Notes under the pieces: generated by a model
Database searches by the model: none
What the model was told of the DNA's origin: nothing
The model's input: the letters and a program-made list of their open reading frames with translations, nothing else
In this document: positions 29,401 to 38,220 of the stretch, one piece after another
How the letters are laid out: the number at the start of each line of letters is the position of its first letter
Numbering within the stretch: the stretch's first letter is position 1
Program-made: the position numbers and the translations under genes
NCBI GenBank assembly: GCA_000710935.1
Contig: BAYV01000010.1
Span: 84,571-148,570, forward strand
Direction: 5' to 3'
Source: Iodidimonas nitroreducens
GTDB taxonomy: Bacteria > Pseudomonadota > Alphaproteobacteria > Sphingomonadales > Rhodothalassiaceae
Length of the DNA stretch: 64,000 bases

Positions 29401-31422
29401 ATGGCTTTTATTGATTCCATCAGCACCACGCCCCCCCCGGCTTCGGACAAGGCTGGTCTTTCTGTCTTTGCCGGGCAAAAGGCGGCCACAGGGCCAAACG
29501 CCACCGCTTTTAATAAGGCACAAGGCGGCGCATCGGGCTTTTTAGCGATTCTGGCCCAAAATCTTGCCCCCCAAAAGGCGGGTGCACCCATCTTGGGCCT
29601 TGATCAGACCACAACTCAAAATGCGGCTCAAACCGCGCCCCAAACTAGTGGCCAAACTGCTGGCCAAACGGCTGGCCAAACGGCTGCCCCACAGATGAAT
29701 GATGGCGTGATCAAGGGCCTTGGCCAAAGTGCCACACCCAATATTTTGCAAAATCTGCCGGCCGATATTCGCCAAAGCCTTCTGAATGCGGCAGCCAAAA
29801 CAGACAATGCCGCGCCCATGAATTTGCCATCCTCTGCAACCCTTGCTGGCTTGATCGATCTGGAGACACCGGGCCTGATGACGTCCAGCGAACAGGCGGC
29901 CTTCAACAGCGCCCTTGCCAGAATTTCGACCGGCTCCGGCGAAGGGGCCGAGGGTGCGACCACAGCCACGGGCAACAGCATGGGCGATCTATCTGGCGCA
30001 ATCCCCGATCCGGATTTGGCTGGCGATGCAAAAGCAATGCCGGATCAGGGTGCAGAGCAGGGCGCGGCCCCACAAGCCGAGCCTACGACCCCATCCAAAA
30101 CCCCATCTGAAATCATTGCCCAAGTCACCACCGGCCCCAAATTGATCGGGGATGAGGAGGCCGCAAGCCAAAGCGCCGCCTTTACAGTTGCGGATAGCGA
30201 TCTCGCCATCAATGAACAAGCCCTCAGGGATTTGGCGACACAGAATGGAACCGAGGCACTTGATGCCAATGCAGTATCGGGATCGATCGATGGGGCAGAG
30301 CTTTTAGCCGCCAATCGAAATCAATCCGCAAATCCCATTTCAGAGCTACAGGCTGAACCGCAGATCGATCAGGCCACCGCAAACACAATCGCCGAAGCCT
30401 TGGATAGCAGTGCGGCCAAAAACCCCGCAGCATTAAGCCAGAATTTGATGGCCAGCACCGCCCCCACGGCCATTGCCCAAAGCTTGCAAACTCAGATCAC
30501 CCCCACTGATGATCTGCAACTCAATGGCAGCAATCGACGGGCCGGACCGGGGCTGTTTTCCCGGATAGAAGGTGCCGCAACGCTTCAGGCCAATGGCACT
30601 GCATCAACATCGGCCAATAGCATGACGGGCGCTTCTGCAAGCGGGGCGACCCCTGATGCCTTTTCGCCAAAAACCACAGGGGCCCATGATGCGGCTGATT
30701 TTGCCGCCACGCTGAAACAGGCCGCAGAGCAACCTCTTGGCCAAAATGCCAATCAGAATACCAATCAGAATACCAGCCAGACTGCCAGCCAGACTGGGGT
30801 GGCTCCGGGCAGTGGCCCGCTCAATCCGCTATCAAGCCTTGAAGCCCTTGCAGGCCAATTATCAGGCCAGATTTCGGTGCAAGGCAGCGGCCCTGTCGAT
30901 CCATCAGGGCAAATCCAAACTCTGTCGCAGGATGCGGATAAAGGCAGCCTGCTCGCCCGGGCGCAATCTCAAAGCCCGGCCAATCAGGTGGGGATCGGCA
31001 TTGCCCGCGCGGCGATGGATGGTCAATCGCGTTTCACCATTCGCATGGACCCGCCCGAATTGGGACGGATCGAGGTGAAACTGGCCATGCAAAAGGATGG
31101 CAGCGTGCAGGCGATGATTTCAGCCGATAATCGCGATGCCTTCGATATGCTGCAACGTGATGCGAGATCGCTGGAACGCTTGCTTCAGGATGCCGGTTTG
31201 AAGACCGATTCAAACAGCCTCAATTTCTCGCTCAATCAACAAGGCGGGCGCGATCCCGGATCGGCCTTTGCCCATTTGGCGCAGGATAGCGACCAACACG
31301 CCAGCCCTGATCAAGCCAGCGATCAAGGGGCCGATCAGTCCGAAAATCCGGCGGATGATCTCTCCATGACGATGAAGCGGCTCGATCTCACTCTCAGCGA
31401 CGGGCTCAATATCGTCGTTTGA
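29401..31422 (+). CDS. fliK: Flagellar hook-length control protein FliK
   Basis: 673-aa secreted ruler protein that sets hook length and switches export specificity. Most of it is Gln/Ala/Asn/Thr-rich and disordered with short internal repeats (SGQTAGQTAGQTA near residue 80; NQNTNQNTSQTAS near 450). The C-terminal Flg_hook domain (about 525-610) is recognisable from FTIRMDPPELGRIEVKLAM and ISADNRDAFDMLQRDARSL. First gene after the sigma-54 promoter and 22 bases before flgD. The N-terminus is too variable to prove the start. Confidence 0.9.
   Translation: MAFIDSISTTPPPASDKAGLSVFAGQKAATGPNATAFNKAQGGASGFLAILAQNLAPQKAGAPILGLDQTTTQNAAQTAPQTSGQTAGQTAGQTAAPQMNDGVIKGLGQSATPNILQNLPADIRQSLLNAAAKTDNAAPMNLPSSATLAGLIDLETPGLMTSSEQAAFNSALARISTGSGEGAEGATTATGNSMGDLSGAIPDPDLAGDAKAMPDQGAEQGAAPQAEPTTPSKTPSEIIAQVTTGPKLIGDEEAASQSAAFTVADSDLAINEQALRDLATQNGTEALDANAVSGSIDGAELLAANRNQSANPISELQAEPQIDQATANTIAEALDSSAAKNPAALSQNLMASTAPTAIAQSLQTQITPTDDLQLNGSNRRAGPGLFSRIEGAATLQANGTASTSANSMTGASASGATPDAFSPKTTGAHDAADFAATLKQAAEQPLGQNANQNTNQNTSQTASQTGVAPGSGPLNPLSSLEALAGQLSGQISVQGSGPVDPSGQIQTLSQDADKGSLLARAQSQSPANQVGIGIARAAMDGQSRFTIRMDPPELGRIEVKLAMQKDGSVQAMISADNRDAFDMLQRDARSLERLLQDAGLKTDSNSLNFSLNQQGGRDPGSAFAHLAQDSDQHASPDQASDQGADQSENPADDLSMTMKRLDLTLSDGLNIVV
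29640..29690 (+). repeat. 12-bp tandem repeats inside fliK
   Basis: About three units close to GGCCAAACGGCT, encoding the repeated Gly-Gln-Thr-Ala. A second cluster near 30750-30795 has units close to AATACCAATCAG. Unit number is a multiple of three bases, so gain or loss would change protein length without frameshift. Confidence 0.7.
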
Positions 31423-31444
31423 TCCAGTATAAAGGAATAAACCT

Positions 31445-32098
31445 ATGGATATCGGAAGCATTACCGCGGGCCTATCTGGACAAGCGCAAAGAGCGACAAC
31501 CGGGCTGGTCCAGGATTTTAATACGTTCCTCACCCTCCTCACCTCGCAATTGCAAAATCAGGACCCGCTGGAACCCACAGACAGCAATGAATTCACCCGC
31601 CAGCTCGTCTCCTTTGCGGGGGTGGAACAACAGATCCAGTCCAATCAGAATCTGGAAGATCTGGCGACCCTGACCGCCTTCAGCCAGAATGCTGCGGCCG
31701 TCAATTATCTGGATAAAACCGTCACCATTGCCGGTGATACGATCAATCATGATGGCCAATCTGATCTCAGCTTTGAATATTTATTGCCGGTGACCGCAGA
31801 CTCTGCGGATGTGAAAATTCTCGATGCTCAGGGCAATATTGTTTTCGAACAGCCCGGACAAACCAATTTCGGCGTTCACCGGCTGAGCTTCGATTCTTTT
31901 GATGGCGGGAATAATCCGGTGCCGCCGGGGCAATATACCCTGCGCATCGATGCCCGCAATGCCGAGAACAAACCCATCGAAACTCCCCTTTTCGTGCGGG
32001 CCCCGGTGAAAGAAGTGGAAACATCGGGGCTGACCCCCCTGCTCACCATTGGCGGCCAGAAAGTGCCGCTGCATGAAGTCTCGGCTGTTGGGCTTTAG
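31445..32098 (+). CDS. flgD: Flagellar hook capping protein FlgD
   Basis: 217-aa scaffold that caps the growing hook. The N-terminal DFNTFLTLLTSQLQNQDPLEPTDSNEFTRQLVSFAGVEQQ (in pieces: FLTLLTSQLQNQDPLEP) is the FlgD signature; the C-terminal part has FlgD-type Ig/tudor-like strands with PPGQYTLRIDA. AAGGA precedes the ATG. Sits between fliK and flgE in one operon, as in other alphaproteobacteria. Confidence 0.95.
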   Translation: MDIGSITAGLSGQAQRATTGLVQDFNTFLTLLTSQLQNQDPLEPTDSNEFTRQLVSFAGVEQQIQSNQNLEDLATLTAFSQNAAAVNYLDKTVTIAGDTINHDGQSDLSFEYLLPVTADSADVKILDAQGNIVFEQPGQTNFGVHRLSFDSFDGGNNPVPPGQYTLRIDARNAENKPIETPLFVRAPVKEVETSGLTPLLTIGGQKVPLHEVSAVGL

Positions 32099-32177
32099 AT
32101 TTTACGGACTTCAGATTTCACACAAACATCACTGAAAAATTCAAGCGGCCGCGCCGCTTATCACAAGGAGAAGCATC

Positions 32178-33551
32178 ATGGCTTTCGCAGCATTATCATC
32201 AGGCGTTTCGGGCTTAACGGCCTTCACCGAAGGCATTGGCATCATTTCCGATAATATCGTCAATGTGAATACCGTGGGCTATAAGGAAACCCGCAGCCGG
32301 TTTTCAACCCTGGTCACCGAAACCCAATCGGTTTCGCGCTTTTCACCGGGCGGGGTGCAGTTGCGGGCGCAAACGCTGGTCAGCCAGCAGGGGCTTTTGA
32401 CCTCTACCGCATCGCAAACCGATCTGGGGATCGATGGGTCGGGCTTTTTCGTCGTCCGCTCGGCTCCCAGCGCCATTTCTGCTGAAGGGAATATTCAATT
32501 CACCCGGGCGGGGAATTTCACCCCCGATGAAGCCGGTTTTCTGAAAAATACCGCCGGCAATTTCCTCCTCGGCTTTCCCATTGATGTTCAGGGCAATATT
32601 CCCACCAATATCGGCGATCTCAATACGTTGGAACCGATCAATGTAAGCGGGCTGACCGGCACGGCAGAAGCCACATCGGTTGTCACCCTGCGCGCCAATC
32701 TGCAATCCTCGCTCACGGCCACCACCGTAGGCGGTACCGGACCGGGCGGTGTTGTAGCGGCAGGCGACTTGACAGCGGATACGATTGAGCCGGATTTCGC
32801 GCAAACCATCACCGTGTTCGATAGTCAGGGTGCGGCCCAGGGGCTGACCTTGGCGGCTGTAAAAACCGGGACAAACGAATTCCGTTTTGAAATCTTCGCC
32901 CAGGATCCAGCAGCGATCAATGCGGGCAATGGTGGCCTTGTGCTCTCTGGTCTCATCACATTCGGTGCGGATTCAGGCATCGAATCCTTTGCCAGAGATT
33001 TTCCGGCCCCCGCCGCAACTTTCCCCACAACGCCCGGAGCCGGACAGCGCATTTCGCCGACAGCGGATCTCGCTTTTGCGAGCGGCGCCTCCACCTCCAC
33101 GGTCACCTTCAATTTTGGGCGATCAGGCGATAAGGACGGCATCACACAGTTCGATAGCCTTTCCACCCTCATTTCATCGAATGTGAATGGGGCGGTGTTT
33201 GGTAATGTGATCGGCACCAATATTTCCAATGATGGGGTGGTGACGGCCCTTTTTGATAATGGCCTGTCGCGCGATGTGTTCCAGTTACCCATCGCCACCT
33301 TCCCCAATCCCGATGGGCTCACCCGTCTGCAGGGTAATGCCTTTGGGGTCTCGGATGACTCGGGGAATTTCTCGATCAAACTCCCCGGAACCGGGGGCGC
33401 CGGCACCGTTGCGCCCTCCTCCCTTGAGGCATCGACTGTGGATCTGGCCAAAGAATTTGCCGATCTCATCGTCACCCAGCGCTCTTTTTCGGCGTCCACA
33501 CGGATTATTTCGGCGGCGGATGAAATTCTCGAAGAACTGGTCCGTATCTAG
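32178..33551 (+). CDS. flgE: Flagellar hook protein FlgE
   Basis: 457-aa structural protein of the hook. The N-terminal D0 rod motif (ALSSGVSGLTAFTEGIGI, then NIVNVNTVGYKETRS), the central FlgE D2-like region and the C-terminal LAKEFADLIVTQRSFSAST helix are all present. AAGGAG stands eight bases before the ATG. Last gene of the sigma-54 operon; a strong terminator follows. Confidence 0.95.
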   Translation: MAFAALSSGVSGLTAFTEGIGIISDNIVNVNTVGYKETRSRFSTLVTETQSVSRFSPGGVQLRAQTLVSQQGLLTSTASQTDLGIDGSGFFVVRSAPSAISAEGNIQFTRAGNFTPDEAGFLKNTAGNFLLGFPIDVQGNIPTNIGDLNTLEPINVSGLTGTAEATSVVTLRANLQSSLTATTVGGTGPGGVVAAGDLTADTIEPDFAQTITVFDSQGAAQGLTLAAVKTGTNEFRFEIFAQDPAAINAGNGGLVLSGLITFGADSGIESFARDFPAPAATFPTTPGAGQRISPTADLAFASGASTSTVTFNFGRSGDKDGITQFDSLSTLISSNVNGAVFGNVIGTNISNDGVVTALFDNGLSRDVFQLPIATFPNPDGLTRLQGNAFGVSDDSGNFSIKLPGTGGAGTVAPSSLEASTVDLAKEFADLIVTQRSFSASTRIISAADEILEELVRI

Positions 33552-33592
33552 GGATTTCAGCGCTTTTGTTTGTTATCATCATTCCAATTATC

Positions 33593-33622
33593 AAGGCGAG
33601 AGGGGTTATCCTCTCGCCTTTT
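33593..33622 (+). terminator. Rho-independent terminator after flgE
   Basis: Perfect 11-bp stem AAGGCGAGAGG / CCTCTCGCCTT with a six-base loop (GGTTAT), ending in TTTT. It separates the fliK-flgD-flgE operon from sciP. A weaker GCGCT/AGCGC hairpin with a T run lies at 33670-33701. Confidence 0.9.
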
Positions 33623-33820
33623 CCCATGAAAACAAAGCTATCATTAATGAACTGGCAACCAAAATTGTCGCGCTGTTAACCGATCCCTTTAGCGCTTTTT
33701 TAAAAGACACGGGGGTAGCCTTCCTTTCATCGCAACCAGACAGCTCAGGCTGCCGATGATACTGGCCGATGATGCTGGCCGATCATGGCCAAGACCATCA
33801 TAGGCACGAAGGCTTTGAAT

Positions 33821-34111
33821 ATGGCGCAGACAAGGAATGAACGCGTGAGGCAAGTGATCGGACCAACAGGTGAAGCTTTGACCCTTGACGACCTTCCGCC
33901 CGTGAATACGAAACGCTGGGTCATTCGCCGCAAGGCCGAAGTGGTGGCCGCTGTGCGCGGTGGGCTCATCACCTTGGAAGATGCGTGCAAGCGCTATTCC
34001 CTCTCGGTCGAGGAATTTTTGTCGTGGCAGCGTGCCATCGATCAAAATGGCCTGCCCGGCCTGCGGGTCACGCGGGTACAGCATTATCGCGAAGAACCGG
34101 CGATGCACTGA
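33821..34111 (+). CDS. sciP: CtrA inhibitor SciP (DUF1153)
   Basis: 96-aa helix-turn-helix protein. The core PPVNTKRWVIRRKAEVVAAV and GLITLEDACKRYSLSVEEF, ending GLPGLRVTRVQ, closely match Caulobacter SciP, which binds CtrA at target promoters and represses CtrA-dependent transcription in swarmer cells. The ATG at 33821 gives the normal length and has GAAGG before it; an in-frame upstream ATG at 33785 adds an unconserved dozen residues. Position between flgE and fliF is typical and links cell-cycle control to flagellar gene timing. Confidence 0.92.
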   Translation: MAQTRNERVRQVIGPTGEALTLDDLPPVNTKRWVIRRKAEVVAAVRGGLITLEDACKRYSLSVEEFLSWQRAIDQNGLPGLRVTRVQHYREEPAMH

Positions 34112-34240
34112 CGTCTCCGCCCCTGCCCCCTTCTTTATGGCGCTTCTGTCATGGCCTGCCGGGCGGTTTTCAGCCTTGCCGCGCCCGGCCTTCAAAAAAA
34201 TGCGCCATACCGCTCTCAACTGGGCAGAATCTGCCTATTA

Positions 34241-34255
34241 TTAACCTCGCCTTTA
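34241..34255 (+). promoter_or_regulatory. CtrA-like box upstream of fliF
   Basis: TTAA-CCTCGCC-TTTA, seven-base spacing, one mismatch from the TTAA-N7-TTAA CtrA consensus. It is about 70 bases before the fliF start. In Caulobacter fliF is an early CtrA-dependent class II promoter, so the position is apt. Short degenerate site: suggestive only. Confidence 0.5.
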
Positions 34256-34326
34256 CCGTCTCCTTGCTAGCATCTTTCCAGCAAGGGCGGCCTTTTTGGC
34301 CATCATGACTATAAAGCGGGGTAATC

Positions 34327-36027
34327 GTGAATCGCCTGATCCAGCTTCTGGCCAGCTTCGGTGCCGTCCGCCTTTTGGGCATGGGCGTTGTGGCCGCCGG
34401 TCTCATCGGTTTTTTCATGTTCATCTCTTTGCGCCTTTCAGCGCCGGATATGAGCCTGCTGTTCAGCAATTTGGAAATGTCGGAAAGCGGCCAGATCGTT
34501 GAACAATTAAAGGCTCAGGGGGTTCCCTATCAGGTGACCGATGGGGGCAAAACCATTCTGGCCCCCGCCAATCAGATCAGCGAATTGCGGGTGCAGCTTG
34601 CCGCCGAAGGGCTGGGCGGGGCCATCATGGGTTATGAAATCTTTGATCAGGCCAATGGCTTGGGCACCACCAGCTTTGTTCAGAATATCAATCTGGTGCG
34701 CGCCATCGAAGGGGAACTGGCCCGCACGATCCGGGAAATCCGCGCCATCGATTCCGCCCGTGTGCATATTGTTATGCCCGAACGCGCGCTGTTTTCCCGC
34801 GAGCAACGCACCCCCACAGCGTCGATTGTTTTGCGAACGCGCCAAGGCCTTGGCCAAAATCAGGTGATGGCGATCCAATCCCTTGTTGCCGCTGCGGTCC
34901 CGGGTCTCAGCCCCGGCAATATCTCGATTGTTGATCAATCCGGCACCTTGCTGGCCAGCGGTGATGGGGCCATGGGATCGGGATTTGGTGGCGGATTGGA
35001 TGATAAGCGCCGCCAAATGGAAGAACAATTGCGCAATCGCGTGGAAACCCTTCTGGAAGAAACGGTGGGCGTGGGCCGGGTGCGGGCGCAGGTGTCGGTG
35101 GAACTCGATATGAATGCCATGGTCACCAACGAAGAAATTTATGATCCTGAAAGTCAGGTAGCGCGATCCACCCGCAGCATCGAAGAAAACAGCAGCGATC
35201 GCGATGGCGCGCCCCAGAATGTTACGGTGGGCAATAATCTGCCCGCCGCCGAGGCCGGTGGCGGAGAAGGCGGCGGAGAAGGCGGATCACTATCGCAAAG
35301 CAACAAAACCGATGAAACGGTAAATTTTGAAATATCGCGCACGGTCCGCACCCTCACCCGGGATTCTGGCGAAGTCGAGCGCATTTCGGTCGCTGTGGTG
35401 GTGGATGGCACCTATGTGGAAAATGCCGATGGCGCCCGCATTTATCAGGAACGCGCGCCTGCCCAGATCGAACAGCTTACAACCCTCGTCCGTTCGGCCA
35501 TCGGCTATGATGCCAATCGCGGTGATATCGTGGAAGTGGTCAATCTGCCCTTCGTGCAGCCAGAACCGGTCGGTACCGATGGGACCGAGGAATTTTCGCT
35601 TTATGGGCTGGGCAAAGATGATCTTTACGGGCTGCTCGAAATTCTGCTTTTGGGGATTGTCTCGCTTTTAGTGCTGTTGCTCGTGGTGCGCCCCCTGGTC
35701 AATCGCTTGATCCTCGCCATTCCCGATGGCGCCAATGGTGCCGCCAATTATCTGGAGGCGGGCGAAGCGCGCATGGCTTTGGCAGGCCCCGATATCACCC
35801 CCGAAATGGAAGAAGCCGCCGCCAATGGCGACCCGGCGGCCATCGAAGCAATCAATCGCAGCCGCGCCCAGCAGCAGGCTCTTCCGGCTCCGCAAAGCCA
35901 GGAGGTGGATGTGAGCCAGGTGGATCATCGGATCAAAGAGGCCACGGTCAAGAAGGTGGGCAATATCGTTCGCGCGCACCCCGAAGAAGCGGCGGCGATC
36001 ATCCGAAGCTGGCTTTATGCAGAATGA
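34327..36027 (+). CDS. fliF: Flagellar MS-ring protein FliF
   Basis: 566-aa inner-membrane ring subunit, the base of the flagellar rotor. The N-terminal TM (about 16-38) leads to the FliF secretin-like domains (LLFSNLEMSESGQIVEQLK, GYEIFDQANGLGTTSFVQ, RVHIVMPERALFSREQ), a Gly/Glu-rich insert near 310-320, and a second TM (about 440-460), followed by the cytoplasmic FliG-binding tail. Starts at GTG with GGGG upstream. First gene of the fliF-to-flhG block. Confidence 0.96.
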   Translation: MNRLIQLLASFGAVRLLGMGVVAAGLIGFFMFISLRLSAPDMSLLFSNLEMSESGQIVEQLKAQGVPYQVTDGGKTILAPANQISELRVQLAAEGLGGAIMGYEIFDQANGLGTTSFVQNINLVRAIEGELARTIREIRAIDSARVHIVMPERALFSREQRTPTASIVLRTRQGLGQNQVMAIQSLVAAAVPGLSPGNISIVDQSGTLLASGDGAMGSGFGGGLDDKRRQMEEQLRNRVETLLEETVGVGRVRAQVSVELDMNAMVTNEEIYDPESQVARSTRSIEENSSDRDGAPQNVTVGNNLPAAEAGGGEGGGEGGSLSQSNKTDETVNFEISRTVRTLTRDSGEVERISVAVVVDGTYVENADGARIYQERAPAQIEQLTTLVRSAIGYDANRGDIVEVVNLPFVQPEPVGTDGTEEFSLYGLGKDDLYGLLEILLLGIVSLLVLLLVVRPLVNRLILAIPDGANGAANYLEAGEARMALAGPDITPEMEEAAANGDPAAIEAINRSRAQQQALPAPQSQEVDVSQVDHRIKEATVKKVGNIVRAHPEEAAAIIRSWLYAE

Positions 36028-36075
36028 ACCGACGACTGAGATTGTCATCTTGATGAGCAGGGAAAAGATCACCCC

Positions 36076-37092
36076 ATGACCGAGAGCAAAGAACTCGCCA
36101 AAATGACCGGGCCTGAAAAGGCAGCCGCCTTCATGCTGGCGATTGGCGAAGAATTCGGCAAACCCATCTGGCAGCTTTTGAGCGACGAAGAAGTGCGCGA
36201 ATTGTCGGTGGTGATGTCTAATCTGGGTCAGGTCTCGGCGCAGGCCGTGGAAACCCTGTTCACCGGCTTTTCTCATGATGTGACCAGCGGCGGATCGCTC
36301 AATGGCTCGTTCGACAGCACCGAACGGCTTTTGTCGAAAATTCTGCCCCAGGATCGCGTTAATACCATCATGGAAGAAATCCGTGGCCCCGCCGGGCGCA
36401 CCATGTGGGATAAGCTGGGCAATGTGAATGAAATGGTGCTGGCCAGCTATTTAAAGAATGAATATCCCCAAACCGTGGCGGTGGTGCTTAATAAAATCAA
36501 GGCCGAACATGCCGCCCGCGTGCTTTCGGTGCTTCCGGAAGATTTTTCCATGGAAGTGGTCATGCGGATGCTGCGCATGGAAGCGGTGCAAAAGGATATT
36601 ATCGACAAGGTGGAACAAACCCTGCGCATCGAATTCATGAACAATCTGGCCCGCACCAGCCGACGCGACAGCCATGAAACCATTGCCGAGATTTTCAATT
36701 ATCTTGATCGCAATGCAGAAACCCGCTTCCTGACCGCTTTGGAAGACAGAAACCGCGAAAGCGCCGAACGTATCCGCGCCCTGATGTTCACCTTCGAGGA
36801 TCTGGCCAAGCTCGATCCCGGTGGGGTGCAAACACTTTTGCGCAATGTTGATAAAGGCCAGCTTGCCCTTGCCCTCAAAGGGGCATCCGATACGTTGCGC
36901 GATCTCTTTTTCTCGAACATGTCGGAACGGGCGGCGAAAATTCTGCGCGAAGATATGGAAGCCATGGGACCGGTGCGCCTGCGCGATGTTGATGAAGCGC
37001 AGATGGCCATGGTGAATAAGGCAAAGGATCTGGCCGAAGAAGGCGAGATCATGCTGACCGACAGCAAGGGAGAAGACGAACTGATTTATTGA
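36076..37092 (+). CDS. fliG: Flagellar motor switch protein FliG
   Basis: 338-aa C-ring protein that couples torque to the stator. Middle and C-terminal armadillo domains are seen: [25 protein letters not shown] and the torque helix region with [23 protein letters not shown], where alternating charged residues face MotA. Follows fliF by 49 bases. Confidence 0.96.
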   Translation: MTESKELAKMTGPEKAAAFMLAIGEEFGKPIWQLLSDEEVRELSVVMSNLGQVSAQAVETLFTGFSHDVTSGGSLNGSFDSTERLLSKILPQDRVNTIMEEIRGPAGRTMWDKLGNVNEMVLASYLKNEYPQTVAVVLNKIKAEHAARVLSVLPEDFSMEVVMRMLRMEAVQKDIIDKVEQTLRIEFMNNLARTSRRDSHETIAEIFNYLDRNAETRFLTALEDRNRESAERIRALMFTFEDLAKLDPGGVQTLLRNVDKGQLALALKGASDTLRDLFFSNMSERAAKILREDMEAMGPVRLRDVDEAQMAMVNKAKDLAEEGEIMLTDSKGEDELIY

Positions 37093-37181
37093 GGCCCCAT
37101 CATCTGCCCGGACTTCATGCCTGATCGCATGACCCGCACACGGCCCCGCAAAGCCCGCAAGACCCCCAATGAGGCGATATC

Positions 37182-37853
37182 GTGCCCATAAAATATAATT
37201 TCGATACCAGTTTTGGCGATAATCGGCAGGACAAAGTTCAAGAAGAGCTTGATGATCTGCGTCGGCAGATCGGCGAAGCGCGGGAAGCCGGGCGTCGGGA
37301 GGGCCATGCCGCCGGACGGGCAGAGGCATTGCGGGAACTGGAGCAAACGCTGGTTCAAACCTTGAACAAGCTGATTGCCTCCTGCGCTGATCTGGCCCAG
37401 GAACGGCAGGAATTGGAGCGGCAGCTTGAAGCCGATGCCGCAAACCTTGCCCATGCCATTGCCCGCACCTTGTCGCCAGCCCTGATGAAAAACCATCCGC
37501 TGGCCGAGATCGAGGCCCTTGTTGCCGATTGCCTTGATGGCGCCCGGCGCGAACCAAGGCTGGTGGTGCGGGTTCATGAAAGCCTGGCAGAACCCCTGGG
37601 CCAACGGCTTGATGCCCTGAAAATCAACAATCATTTCGCCGGGCAGATTATCTTACTCGATGATCCCGCATTGGGGCCATTGGATTGCCGGGTGGAATGG
37701 CCCGATGGCGGGGCCGAGCGTGATCAGGCCGCCTTGCATAAGCAGATCGAGGCGGCCGTCGGGCGCTTCATGGCCAAAGACGATCATCAATCCACAACCG
37801 ACAGAAAAGCCCCGCAGGCACCATCCGGGGCACAAATTGGGCAGACTGAATAA
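37182..37853 (+). CDS. fliH: Flagellar assembly protein FliH
   Basis: 223-aa negative regulator and anchor of the FliI export ATPase. The N-terminal half is a charged coiled coil with the glycine-spaced heptads typical of FliH (EAREAGRREGHAAGRAEA); the C-terminal half resembles the V-ATPase E-like domain. It starts with GTG eight bases after GAGG. Its stop overlaps fliN by one base (TAATG). fliI is not in the window, so FliH probably acts with an ATPase encoded elsewhere. Confidence 0.85.
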   Translation: MPIKYNFDTSFGDNRQDKVQEELDDLRRQIGEAREAGRREGHAAGRAEALRELEQTLVQTLNKLIASCADLAQERQELERQLEADAANLAHAIARTLSPALMKNHPLAEIEALVADCLDGARREPRLVVRVHESLAEPLGQRLDALKINNHFAGQIILLDDPALGPLDCRVEWPDGGAERDQAALHKQIEAAVGRFMAKDDHQSTTDRKAPQAPSGAQIGQTE

Positions 37854-38215
37854 TGGCAGACACAGACAACGAAAATGACGGCAGTGAAAAGGCATCCACC
37901 GGCGTTGATTATCAGGAATTGCAATCCGCCGGTGGCACAGCCGCCGATGAGGATAGCGAACAGCGCACCGCCCATGATCTGGAGCCGGTCTTTGATGTTC
38001 CGGTGCGGGTGCAGGCCATTCTTGGCCGCGCCAATCTCGAAGTCAGCCAGCTTTTGAAGCTGGCCCCGGGCGCAGTGCTGGAACTGGATCGCAAAATCGG
38101 CGAGGCCATCGACATTTATGTGAATAACCGGCTCGTGGCCCGCGGCGAAGTGGTTCTGGTCGAAGATCATCTGGGGGTGACCATGACCGAAATCATCAAA
38201 ACCGAAAGGGCATAG
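37853..38215 (+). CDS. fliN: Flagellar motor switch protein FliN
   Basis: 120-aa C-ring subunit. A variable acidic N-terminus (about 1-45) precedes the SpoA domain (about 46-118): VFDVPVRVQAILGRANLEVSQ and the conserved NNRLVARGEVVLVEDHLGV. It is translationally coupled to fliH. A second, shorter FliN-like gene occurs at 58046-58282. Confidence 0.95.
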   Translation: MADTDNENDGSEKASTGVDYQELQSAGGTAADEDSEQRTAHDLEPVFDVPVRVQAILGRANLEVSQLLKLAPGAVLELDRKIGEAIDIYVNNRLVARGEVVLVEDHLGVTMTEIIKTERA

Positions 38216-38220
38216 AACCC

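Noticed and set aside
30720..30800. CRISPR-like spaced repeats
   Set aside because: Repeats are 12 bp, contiguous and in-frame in fliK, with no spacers or cas genes.
33650..33670. Sigma-54 promoter before sciP (CTGGCAACC...TTGTC)
   Set aside because: GG and GT are 11 bases apart and GC is missing, so spacing and -12 element both fail.
33661..33701. TTAA-containing sequence before sciP as a CtrA site
   Set aside because: The second half-site is at the wrong spacing (eight bases, TTTA); the hairpin with T run is a better explanation.
36451..37557. 368-codon minus-strand frame across fliG and fliH
   Set aside because: Spans two real genes on the other strand and their gap; Gln/His-rich shadow composition.
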